From Flammulina velutipes (Eukaryota; Basidiomycota; Agaricomycetes; Agaricales; Physalacriaceae), in the NCBI GenBank assembly GCA_011800155.1, contig CM022371.1, forward strand, positions 1 to 64,000: a DNA stretch of 64,000 bases. The letters run 5' to 3'. The translations under genes and the position numbers were made by a program. Positions within the stretch are counted from its first letter, which is position 1. The number at the start of each line of letters is the position of its first letter. Below are positions 54,956-64,000 of the stretch, piece after piece. The notes beneath the pieces are model-generated. The model saw nothing but the letters and a program-made list of their open reading frames with translations. It did not search any database and was not told the DNA's origin.

Positions 54956-56427
54956 ATGACAAGCTTTGATATCATCTCAACGTGGGTGCGTATGTTGCCT
55001 ACTATTCATTTCACGGCTTGATGCTTATTCTTTTCCAGCGCAACGAACTAGAAACTCAAGAATGCATAACCCTGTCATCCCACATCTCGAAGTCACTCCA
55101 TTCGTTTCGCCGCAAGACAAATTCTTTGGACGCGGCGAAGAAGTATCCGGAGGAGAAGAGTCCAGTTTGCTACATCCTGAGCTGGTTGGCTCTCTGTTGT
55201 GTTACAGAACCGAATCAAGTCGTCTCAATTGCTCTTTCCGCTGTGACTCCCGGAGCTCTCACCGTCTATCTCTCGTCGAACGTCGAACACGCTCCCAGAA
55301 CCGTCCAATGCCTCGACACCATTCTTAACGTCATATCACGTCTTTGCAATGCCTACCCATCCATTGAAGATATTCGGACAAACTCACTTTCCCTTCAACG
55401 CGCTATCGTAGACTACTCATGGCCGCATTTCCATCAAAAGTGGCGACATATATCCGAATTTGAAACTGGCTCAAAGCTACCCGATGGTCTCCCCGAGCCT
55501 CTTGAATCCCTCTTTTCGCGCTCAGTTGACGAATGGGCAAAGTGGTGTACACAGCGTGGCCGTCCCACCAATCGCACAAAAGACCTCACGCTCTTCGCCG
55601 AACATGTGAAGATTGACCCTACCAGACACGACCTAGCGCTCAAGAAAGTTCTTCGGAACCTTATTCTACCCTTCGACGACGCGACGACCCCAGAAGAAAA
55701 ACTCATCGCCTTCAGAGATCGCTCAACCCTCGCGTATATCCTCCTCAAATCCGACTATTTCGCACAACTTCGTGGCTGGGCCTCCACGTATCAAGTGGAC
55801 GTCTTCGAGCGTTTTCGCCGGAAGCTGTTTCGCTTGGCGATGTTATTGCGTGGCGCAGAGGCGCTCGTCAAGAGAGGCATTCCATTCTTCCGGGAAATCG
55901 CATGGGGTGGGAGTCCTAACCGTCGGTGGACGATTCACTGGGTTCCCCGACAGACGGGCGCCTCAGATTGGAAGCTCACAGTTCCTCCCCGTGATCATGC
56001 CCAGACGCTATTGAGCACACTCGACTTGCCAGAAGAGGAAAGACACGAAGTCGAAAAGTATACTTTCGAAGATGCATGGACCGTCGGACACACCGTGAAG
56101 CTTTGCGTCCATTCGCCTGTTTCATTGGGAGTCTATCTTGCCTCACACCAAGTGCCGGTTTTGCAGGATACGCTCGGGATGAGCAAACCTCCCTGTACTG
56201 CGTGTGCGTCGTTCATCTCGGGCTTGCAGTCAACGTGGTGCACTACGGGATCCACAGACAAATGCGCTGTTGACTGGATGATCCCGCAGGACATGAAGGG
56301 AATTCCGGTGGATGAGGCGAGGCGGGCGATTCATCTTGCCTCTAAGAATTGTTCGAGCACTATATTTATGTTGTTTCGAAATGTGGCGACTGACAGGCGG
56401 GTCCAAACTCTCATGGATCAATATTGA
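54956..56427 (+). CDS. OTT_1508-like deaminase-fold protein, copy B
   Basis: Exon 1 is 54956-54985 (MTSFDIISTW), the intron 54986-55038 (53 nt, GTGCGT...TCCAG) and exon 2 55039-56427, giving 472 residues. It is closely similar to copy A over its whole length. The C-terminal deaminase-like part shows VHSPVSLGVYL (His368), LGMSKPPCTAC (Cys396, Cys399), TTGSTDK and VDWMIPQD. As in copy A, the usual Glu after the zinc His is replaced (HSP). Conservation of the rest of the site in both copies argues for a retained non-catalytic or altered function. The ATG is only 28 bases from a hAT-like MITE, so its promoter has been changed relative to copy A. It is convergent with a small HMG-like gene. Confidence 0.75.
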
Positions 56428-56779
56428 TAAAGCTTTGTGAAATAAAATATGCAGTAGAACATCGGAGAGTGGATGTTGTTATTGTTATGTGGATTCGTTC
56501 GCCTGCGTAGACAGACGAAGTAACAGAACATGCAACCTGCCGCAGTCCTACGTATATGCACGACACGGTGTAGATTAGACATCTCTTCGCAAAACATCCA
56601 CTTCGCCTCTTTCAACGTTAACGGAGATCTCTCTCTTGAAGCCCATTCCCGAAGAACGAACCAACACGTTCATGGTCCTGGATGAGTCTGTGCGCAAAGA
56701 AAGATCAAGGGTATTGATTTATATACAAGATGTGGTTATTGATACAACCAAAGATATAGACCAGCCAGAAACAATCGCT
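56428..56779. other. Short convergent intergenic region
   Basis: Lies between the 3' ends of the OTT_1508-like gene and the HMG-like gene. No feature noticed. Confidence 0.4.
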
Positions 56780-57318
56780 TCACGTCCTCAACCCAGCGAA
56801 GTTCCAAAGATCTTCGACCGATTCGATCTCCGGGATAGGAATAAACATGTCGGATTCATCCCCTTCGATCTTTAGCTTTGGAGTGGGTTTCGATATCTCC
56901 GGACGATCCTACGGGAACATCAGCTAAGATCACAAGTGGGTGTTGAGTATACCTCAAATTTCAACATATCTTCTGAACTTGCGGTGGTGTCCCACCCCGT
57001 TCCATCCTTCTCTGTCTGGCTGATATCCTCTGTTTTAACCTGAGAGAAGCTGGACGATGGCAACGCATTGCTCCTCGACGAATCATAGTGCGCCCGGGGG
57101 TAATAATCCCCCTTGGTAAACCTCTGCGTAGGGGCCAGCGAAGTGCGCGACGGCGGCGGGCTCCTCGCGCTGGCACTTTCCGCCACCCTCCGCCAAAGCG
57201 CCCTGTCTCGATTCGAGAGGTTACTCCACGTGCGCATGGCACCGTCCACGTTCTCGTACCCCAGGGAATGAGTAAAGTCGGAAAAGAAGAGCGCGAACCC
57301 GGGGTCTCCGTTGGACAT
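56780..57318 (-). CDS. Small HMG-box-like protein, copy 1
   Basis: Exon 1 is 56953-57318, the intron 56909-56952 (44 nt, GTATAC...CCGTAG, phase 0) and exon 2 56780-56908, giving 164 residues. The N-terminus (FALFFSDF ... TWSNLSNRDRALWRRVAES) keeps the W-x2-LS-x2-DRA-x-W-x3-AE pattern of an HMG box, as in the 36.7-kb gene, but lacks the RPxN start and the basic C-terminal strand. A conserved YYPRAHYDSS follows, then a Ser/Thr-rich linker. The acidic C-terminus IPEIESVEDLWNF is encoded by exon 2. The paralog at 59.3 kb has the same architecture and intron. It may be a DNA-binding or interaction-only HMG relative; function unknown. Confidence 0.75.
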
Positions 57319-57689
57319 GATGGATGGTAGATGGTAGATTGGGAGGTGCCTCTGAGGGAGGGAGGGGGGTTATAAGGATTCGGTATTGGTGGCGCGCGCA
57401 CATTGTTTTTCGTATGATTGTCTGTGAACAATGCAGTACCTGTTGCGCTCAGGAAATAATTGCTCACCGTCGGTTTGTTTTTCTCCATTGTGTCATTGAT
57501 TGCTTCTACCCCGACCCAGCATCTGCGTAGACATTGGGGATGAAGGAAACGGGCAATATCCTGGAACTATGGGAAAATGCCGGGGCTCTAGAACGCACGA
57601 GGACGCCTTTGACGATGATGGGTTACAGATGGAGGCGATCCTAGATATGTCTAACGTTATTCAGGGCGCGTAGTTGTATTCTGTGCTGG

Positions 57690-58450
57690 CTGGCAGGAGA
57701 ACGAGTCGTCGCTGGTCATCGACGTGCAGAGCCAGTGTGGTTGGATTATATCAGATGGTCCAAGGCATACGACGAAAGGTTCAAATAATTAGATAATGCC
57801 AGCTTTTGAAGGAACCGGAAAGTTGAGCGTTGAAATGCATTGATTTTGGCGGGAAACAGCAACAGCAATCATTATAAGTAGGTTATCCATCCGAGAATCG
57901 AATACAGTCGCTGCCAGGAGGATACGATTGGTTTTCCGACACACCCAGTACCCATTCGGAGAGAGTAGAGCACAATTATCTGTAATCAAATTAGCATATT
58001 GAACGAAAAGGAAAGTACGGCCTACCTCACGTGCGTTTCGCGCTCTGGGGAGCCGAGAGGTCGACTCTCGCCGAATCCTACATCAAGCCCAACAGCCGCG
58101 GATGGCGAGACGCTATTCGGCGGAGGTCATTTCATCGATGTACGCCACACAAACGCGAGGTCGGAAAGAATGCCAGGAGGCGTGGACGACAGGTTGGCTG
58201 TATGTATGCGAGGTGATCGAGCTATAATACTGCCGAGCGTAGATGGAGGGAGTCCGGGATGCATAATGCTTTGGTTCCGTAGGCGTGTCTCGGGGACCAT
58301 CGTTGGTTCGAAGGCTGCGTGCAGAGGCAGGCGCCATTGGAGGATGGTCGATGATATACAGCCAACGTGTTCTGGAACGCTGTCCAGGCGCTCAAGTGTA
58401 CGCGTAAAGGTCACCACTTGGAACGGGATCAACAGCGGTAAGGACTGTCG
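57690..58450 (-). repeat. R1 dispersed repeat, copy at 58 kb
   Basis: Carries the block order of the R1 copies (GTTGGATTATATCAGATGGTC, CGGCCTACCTCACGTGCG, ATGTACGCCACACA). On the minus strand a possible exon pair is visible: a frame ending at about 58026 with a GTGAGG donor, joined across about 50 bases to 57789-57980 (NCALLSPNGYWVCRKTNRI). So R1 probably derives from a spliced minus-strand gene. The flanking stretch 57319-57690 shows nothing. Confidence 0.5.
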
Positions 58451-58559
58451 TCAAGAAAGACGCAGAACGACGAGACCCGAACAGACTAGCATTCTGCCTC
58501 GTCTGCCGTCCTTCTCCTCCCCCAGTCTCCTCTAGGAGGAAGAGGCGCGTCGCACCTCG

Positions 58560-59300
58560 CCCACTCTTGCCGCCGTTCCTGTGCCAGCGACCGCATAGTA
58601 CCGCATGCCGATCGCGCGCGCGGCCTATTATTCAATGCTTCATGAAGAGACATCTACATAGAGAGGTCTCCGAATTCAATGGGCGAAAGCTGTTGAGCAG
58701 TCAAAAGCGTTCGAAAGAAAGAATGTTCAAAGAAACGCACATTTCATTCGCCCCGGCCACGCTCTCTAGCAATACCAGCGGACTTCATCGTTGGACGCAA
58801 CGACCGCGAGCTCCAGGAAGGTAGTCCAACCCGTCAATCGTCGTCGTCGTCGTCGGGAAAGAGACGCTGTGTTTGTCATTGCTTGGCAGCAAGCTCTCTT
58901 GCGCCACCATCATCATTTACACGGCGCGACACCATCTCTGTGACAGCCGTTTGTCTCGCAAAGCTGTCAGAACGAATGTCTTCTGGACAGCTGGCGTTGT
59001 TAGGATGAACATTGTGGAAGAGAAGGAAGATATGTTTTGGGCGGGAGATAATCAAAGCGAGCGTTAGCAAGTAATCTTCAGATCTGCCTACTCGGAGCCA
59101 TGAACACGATGGTCGTATAATATTAAATATCGATCCAGATTGTTCGCACGTGAGGTCTGAATGAAGTATGCTGTCGGAGAAGATGCCATGGACTCGGACA
59201 AATTTGAGGAATATGATTTGGAGAAGCACGAATTCGAATGGTACATATAAAACATTGTTACTGACACACGGAAGACTGCTTACTTATATACAATGGGAGA
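58560..59300. repeat. R2-related intergenic sequence
   Basis: 58975-59070 matches 45955-46060 (ATTGTGGAAGAGAAGGAAG). The order R2 block then HMG-like 3' end is the same in both places. Confidence 0.5.
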
Positions 59301-59313
59301 CGATAAGTACCTT

Positions 59314-59817
59314 TCACTTCCTAGGCTCTACAAAGTTCCAGAAATCCTCTACCGAGGCGATCTCCGGAATATGAATGTCCGTATCGTCGATTCTAGTAGA
59401 AGATTGATTCGGAACAAGAACGGGGTGAGTGGAGGTCTTTTGCCGTGTCGGTGTGCCAGTGGCGTTGCGATCCTCGGGGAACGTCAACGTTACATCGTGA
59501 GCGAGTGTTGAGTTTACCTTCACTGCGCGGCTTGTTCCATCCCGACGGCTGTACGACTTTGAAACACCCTTCGGGCGAGAAGACTGCGGGACGGCGCTCT
59601 TGGTGGAATCATAGTGCGCCCGGGGGTAGTGATCTCTTTTGGGGGGAGTCGAGTTTGCGGGCCTCGTGTCTGTGTATGCGCCCTCGGAGATACTCTGCCA
59701 AAGCGCCCTCTCTTGAAGAGAGAGGTTAGACCATGCTTGTCTGGCTGCATCCACGTTGAGGAAGTTATGACAGAGGGAGAAGTCGGCAAAGAAGAGTGCG
59801 AAAGCGGCGTCGGACAT
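59314..59817 (-). CDS. Small HMG-box-like protein, copy 2
   Basis: Exon 1 is 59518-59817, the intron 59473-59517 (45 nt, GTAAAC...CCCGAG, phase 0) and exon 2 59314-59472, giving 152 residues from MSDAAFALFF. The HMG-like core FALFFADF ... AWSNLSLQERALWQSISE is followed by HYPRAHYDSTKS, a Ser-rich linker and IHIPEIASVEDFWNF. The intron lies where copy 1 has one, and the first bases after it (GATCG) are the same, but the acceptor is GAG in place of TAG. It is also stop-free and a multiple of three, so it could be retained. Function unknown. Confidence 0.72.
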   Translation of the reverse strand: MSDAAFALFFADFSLCHNFLNVDAARQAWSNLSLQERALWQSISEGAYTDTRPANSTPPKRDHYPRAHYDSTKSAVPQSSRPKGVSKSYSRRDGTSRAVKVNSTLAHDVTLTFPEDRNATGTPTRQKTSTHPVLVPNQSSTRIDDTDIHIPEIASVEDFWNFVEPRK

Positions 59818-60261
59818 GATAGCGAGTAATGTGGAGGTAGATTGGGAGACGACGGGTTTTTGTAGGACTGTGTGTGGCGCGCGCGCTTTGTTTTGATGGC
59901 GAATTGTGAGTTTGTATGGACAATGGTCCGTGGAATTGAGGGAATTGCTCGACGCCAACAAAGTCTTCAAACCATTCCACTTACACCCCCATTGTGCGCC
60001 ATATTTTCTTCTACTACCCCAATCATGCAGCGATGACAGAGGATAGTCGTCGAAACCAGGGTACTTGGATAACTTCCAAGCACGAGAGGATCCAGGAAAT
60101 AGCATCGCGCCAGGCCTTGTTGTCGTCGTTTGGCGTATCGTTATGGTCTTATGGTGGTCCAGACTTCAGCTTTGGCCGTATTTGCCACCGATCTTGACGC
60201 CACCGATCACAATAAGTAGATGGCCTTGCCACTCTCCTTAGCATTGATCACATCTTTGAAT
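59818..60261. other. Intergenic with an R3 fragment
   Basis: 60130-60215 carries the R3 block (GTATTTGCCACCGATCTTGACG). Otherwise nothing recognised. Confidence 0.4.
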
Positions 60262-60725
60262 TCAATCGACGGAATCTTGTACCCACTTTGAATATATATC
60301 AAAAACCGAACACCCATCAAAAATCATGTCGCTCAACGTAGCGATTCTCCAATAGTCAAATCCAGAGAACCAAACCTCAGTGATAGGACTAACCCCAACA
60401 CATTGTGCTCGATACTCAAGCATAGAAACAGCTTCCTCCGCAAACCTATCTATGTTATAAAAGTGCAGACACACTCTCACCAGCTTCGGCAGGGCCCCCT
60501 GTCCTATCGCTTGCATGACGGCGGGCGTGGCGCTATTGGATCCGTCGTGACAGAGGGTGTGCGAGAGAAGAACCCCAGAATTGTGTCGTTCATCGATGAA
60601 GGTAAAGTATCTTTTGAGTGGAACGTCGCGTACGCGGAATCGATAGATAGATTGATTAAGTTGTCGAGTGCCTCAAAGCAGAGAGTCTGTTGGATCGTTC
60701 TACAATTAAAATATGTATCTCTCAA
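60262..60725 (-). pseudogene. 3' fragment of a second family II F-box gene
   Basis: Minus-strand blocks in two frames, EALDNLINLSID followed after a frameshift by TPAVMQAIGQGALPKLVRV, match FxxMDSLENLSLY and TPAVMEEIGLGVVPRLQTL of the neighbouring gene. No F-box part is present. Confidence 0.65.
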
Positions 60726-60915
60726 CTATTTTCACGTCGACAAATTCCAGAACCAGTTCCCATCTCGCTGAAGAACGCTTTAGGATCCGTAGGGCCTCCC
60801 TCGACGACCATCTATCCCACCCATCCCTTTGCTCCCTCGCCAGATCGTCATATTGACCAAAACGTGCAAACATAAGATTGGCGATAGGACGATTCAGCGC
60901 TCGACATGTAACCAT

Positions 60916-61079
60916 TGTAGTGGTGGGTCGTGGCGCCAGAGTGCGCCACGAGCCCGGGTTTGACGGTGTTTGGCAGTGGGACGGACGGACTTAGACAGAT
61001 TCACGCGTTTGTATCAGCAGCACGATCATCATCATTCATCTTTGGCTTCGTCGCGTCGAGACCCGCTCAGGCCACTCCA
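60916..61079. mobile_element. Short (164 bp) insertion with a 4-bp duplication
   Basis: Flanked by CCAT on both sides (60912-60915 and 61080-61083), with weak 9-base inverted ends (TGTAGTGG / CCACTCCA). It interrupts the F-box frame at a point where paralogs have none. Its boundaries are ambiguous by a base or two. Confidence 0.6.
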
Positions 61080-62211
61080 CCATGGATATAACAGAATCTG
61101 AATACTTCTTCCAAGAAGAGAAGTGTAGGCCCAGCGTCTGAAGCCTCGGTACGACGCCGAGTCCGATCTCCTCCATAACGGCGGGGGTGGCGGCATTGGG
61201 GCCGAGGTAGAGGCTTTTGACCGACGATGCACGGGTAAGGAAAGGGATTGTGTCGATGGGTGGGGAAAGGACGAAATAAAGCGAGAGGTTCTCCAATGAA
61301 TCCATATTATTGAAGACGGGGAGCCGGGGAGGAGATGCAGGAGAGATGGGAGATTTGGCTTGTTCATGGTCCCACATGTATAGTACAAGTGTCGTCAACG
61401 ACGGGGCACGTAAGCGCCTCGAAAGCCCGTAGATGTCACGGTTTTTGATACCTTCGTTTACCGTGATAGTATGGAGCAACGGCAGTTCGAAGAATCCAGT
61501 GCTTTCTAGTTCTCCCGGCGTGATGTGGCGCACCGATTCACCACATCCGCAACCCTCCTCGATATGCAAGGTCTGCAGTGTAATCATACTAGGGAGATAG
61601 AGGAGCCCGCTACACCCGGAGTAGAAGGTATGTATCCCGGCCCATGGGAGATCGAAAGACCATAACTCCTCTTGGCATACGAATGTCAGCTCGACGAGCT
61701 TGGGAGCGTGTCGGAAATTAATGGCGAAATCCCTATCCCAATAGAAATAAAAATCGAAACTCCGAAGTCGCTCAAATGAGCATGCCATAAAGGCTTCGAT
61801 GATGTCACTGGCTGTGGCGACTTCTAGGTGGCGCCATCGAGCGGTCGTCGGGCAAAGTAGACGTACAAGAGAGCGTGTACACTCCCGCATCCCATCCAAT
61901 TGTGTCTGGGGGGTATAATTTGGAAGGTAACGCTCTTGGGGATCCTGTATTTCAACGCAGAGTTCGAGATCTTTGGATCTGTGCAGGAAGGTCTCCAATC
62001 CTAACGGAAGGCCAGAGAGGTTTTCAATGTAGTTATCCATATTGAGGTGGATGTGCGTCCATAGAAGTGGGGAAGATATGATGAGGGTTCGCCAGTGCTG
62101 GCAGACATGGGAGAGCAGCCACGGAGACGTCCGCGTAGTTAACAGGGAGTCATAAAGACCCTCGGCCTCGTAATAGGTAATACATGCTTCATGGAAGGTG
62201 AGAAATATTGT

Positions 62212-63922
62212 CACAGGATCTAATATTTGTTATATCAGCCCAATATAAGAAATAAATATTCTTCTTACAAATTCGATATATGCGTCTGATTTGTGTAAAA
62301 GAATAATTAAATTATAAGTTCAATATATTTGACTAATTTAACAAAATAGAAAGATAGAAATATTAAAACTTATGTAATCATTAGCAGTTCCATATTAATT
62401 TGAGAAATCAGCCCAGTATATAGAAATAATATGATATAGATTAAATTAATTATATGAGTGGCAAATATAAAATAGATATCAAAAGAATAATAAAATTCAG
62501 TAAGTTATGATATACGTTCTTGATATGAGAAGTGTATCTAGAAATGATAAGAAAATCTGGATAGACATGTGTCTCTTGTATAGCAGTGAGCCAGTGACAG
62601 CAAAAGGAATCTATCAGAAGGATTTTTATTTCCAACTGATCAGATTCAAATTGCAATTGGGCAGTCCTACGACACTCGGAATGCGAGAGAACACCCAGAT
62701 GTGTGAGTGATACAGCCTAGGTAACAAAATAATTCACCTGGTGGAATTTTATCTACTGCTGGCCAGATTTGAATTGCGCTTGAGCAGTCCTACAACATCT
62801 CAAGAGCCTCTCACATTCTGCAGGAGGGCAGCTCGGAGGCTCTCGAGTCTCAAGATGGTGTAGAACAGCTCGAGCCCAACTTGAATATAGTAAGCAGCAG
62901 ATAAAATTCCACCAGGTGAATTATTTTGTTGCCCAGGCTGTATCGCTCGCACATCTGGGTGTCCTCTTGCATTCCGAGTGTCGTAGGACTGCTTAAGGGC
63001 AATTCGAATCCGGCCAGCAGCAGATAAAATTCCACCAGGTGAATTACTTTGTTGCCCAGGCTGTATCGCTCACACATCTGGGTGTTCTCTCGCATTCCGA
63101 GTGCGGTAGGACAATTCAAATCCAGCCAGCAGCAGATAACATTCCACCAGGTGAATTACTTTGTTGCCCAGGCCGTATCGCTCACGCATCTGGGTGTCCT
63201 CTCGCATTCCGAGTGCGGTAGGACCGCTCAAGGGCAATTCAAATCCAGCCAGCAGCAGATAACATTCCACCAGGTGAATTACTTTGTTGCCCAGGCCGTA
63301 TCGCTCACGCATCTGGGTGTCCTCTCGCATTCCGAGTGCCGTAGGACCGCTCAAGGGCAATTCAAATCCAGCCAGCAGCAGATAACATTCCACCGGGTGA
63401 ATTACTTTGTTGCCCAGGCCGTATCGCTCACGCATCTGGGTGTCCTCTCGCACTCCGAGTGTCATAGGACCGCTCAATTGCAATTTGAATCTAATCAGTT
63501 GGAAATAAAAATCCTCCTGATAGATTCCCTTTGCTGTCACTGGCTCACTGCTATACAAGAGACACATGTCTATCCAGATTTTCTTATCATTTCCAGATAC
63601 ACTTCTCATATCAAGAACGTATATCATAACTTACTGAATTTTATTATTCTTTTGATATCTATTTTATATTTGCCACTCATATAATTAATTTAATCTATAT
63701 CATATTATTTCTATATACTGGGCTGATTTCTCAAATTAATATGGAACTGCTAATGATTACATAAGTTTTAATATTTCTATCTTTCTATTTTGTTAAATTA
63801 GTCAAATATATTGAACTTATAATTTAATTATTCTTTTACACAAATCAGACGCATATATCGAATTTGTAAGAAGAATATTTATTTCTTATATTGGGCTGAT
63901 ATAACAAATATTAGATCCTGTG
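62212..63922. mobile_element. Foldback element with arms of about 500 bp inside an F-box gene
   Basis: The 1711-bp element begins CACAGGATCTAATATTTG and ends with its exact complement, flanked by TGT (62209-62211 and 63923-63925). The inverted arms (about 62212-62720 and 63405-63922) differ at only a few positions. The outer 300 bases of each arm are very AT-rich. The interior is an array of about five units of roughly 123 bp (GTTGCCCAGGC..GTATCGCTC), some truncated. No transposase is seen. The 3-bp duplication and CAC ends suggest a CACTA/EnSpm-like non-autonomous element. Confidence 0.85.
62895..63470 (+). repeat. Tandem array of about 123-bp units in the foldback element
   Basis: Units marked by TTGCCCAGGC, CATCTGGGTGTCCTCT and CAGCCAGCAGCAGATAA recur at about 62928, 63050, 63160, 63290 and 63413. 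The unit also occurs inverted at about 62680-62770 in the left arm. The reading frames across it are by-products of the repeat. Confidence 0.8.
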
Positions 63923-64000
63923 TGTGAGTAGGACATCATCGCACAGGGAGTAGATGGTGCATGTAGGCATGGGCGAGGCCAACACCGATAAAGAGCTAGA

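Larger units (their letters stand above)
60706..64000 (-). pseudogene. F-box/LRR family II gene broken by two insertions, 5' end beyond window
   Basis: Three pieces read in order on the minus strand: 63926-64000 (SLSVLASP...SLCDDVLL), 61084-62211 (TIFLTFHEACI, SPWLLSHVCQHWRTLIISSPLLWTHI, CSFERLRS, ELPLLHTITVNEG, LTRASSVKSLYLGPN, LHFSSWKK) and 60706-60915 (VTCRALNRPIANLMFARFG ... VDVKIVERYIF). The first gap is a 1711-bp foldback element with TGT on both sides. The second is a 164-bp insertion with CCAT on both sides. Without them the frame is continuous and matches the 42.6-kb paralog, so both insertions are recent. The start codon lies past position 64000. Confidence 0.8.

Noticed and set aside
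59168..59400. Plus-strand peptide similar to one at 46.2-46.39 kb
   Set aside because: The similarity is real but comes from the antisense strand: both are complements of the HMG-like gene's 3' exon.
63049..63684. A 211-codon plus frame and a 185-codon minus frame in the fold-back element as transposase
   Set aside because: Both are simply the 123-bp tandem unit and the arm sequence translated; no DDE/D motif or domain is visible.
1..64000. CRISPR array, operon or prophage
   Set aside because: Spliceosomal introns, an intron-containing nuclear tRNA and fungal gene families make this a eukaryotic sequence; the regular repeats have no unique spacers.

Overview
The window looks like a gene-sparse, repeat-rich stretch of an agaricomycete-type (mushroom-forming basidiomycete) nuclear genome. 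Introns are about 42-60 nt with GTRNGT donors and short CTAAC/CTGAC-like branch sites. Genes are small and multi-exon, F-box/LRR families are heavily expanded, there is a fungal RIC8 gene, an HMG-box regulator, OTT_1508-like deaminase-fold genes, and an intron-containing tRNA-Ser(CGA). No bacterial or viral gene set is present.

Layout. 1-4.2 kb: one two-intron gene for a membrane/coiled-coil protein, otherwise empty. 4.3-16.3 kb (minus): three paralogous F-box genes (family I) that share a tiny first exon and a GC-AG intron. They surround a 1.3-kb direct repeat (8.83-10.22 and 13.00-14.28 kb) that brackets a multi-exon gene of unknown function and several tRNA-like modules. 16.8-18.75 kb: a 63-bp minisatellite that runs into a 5'-truncated F-box gene (family II). 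21.0-31.1 kb: family III F-box genes at 21.0 and 30.1 kb, RIC8 (minus), an OTT_1508-like gene plus a relic copy, and a Cys-rich zinc-finger-like gene. 31.2-36 kb and 48.7-53.9 kb: family IV F-box genes, each with a TATA box and repeated upstream DNA. 36.3-37.7 kb: an HMG-box gene behind a cluster of ACAAT motifs. 38.2-44.0 kb: two family II F-box genes, one split by a 559-bp TA-flanked MITE. 44.6 kb: tRNA-Ser. 46.8-47.7 kb: a predicted secreted protein with an internal duplication. 54.4-59.8 kb: a hAT-like MITE directly upstream of a second OTT_1508-like gene, then two small HMG-like paralogs. 60.2-64 kb: a family II F-box gene broken by a 164-bp insertion and by a 1.7-kb foldback element with arms of about 500 bp.

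Taken together, only RIC8, the tRNA and perhaps the secreted, Cys-rich and HMG-box genes look like stable single-copy loci. Most of the rest is a birth-and-death landscape: about a dozen F-box/LRR genes or remnants in four families, small HMG-like genes, two OTT_1508-like genes that both lack the usual catalytic Glu, and at least four non-autonomous insertions whose target-site duplications can be read directly. F-box proteins are normally SCF ubiquitin-ligase substrate receptors; that these have diversified substrates is inference.
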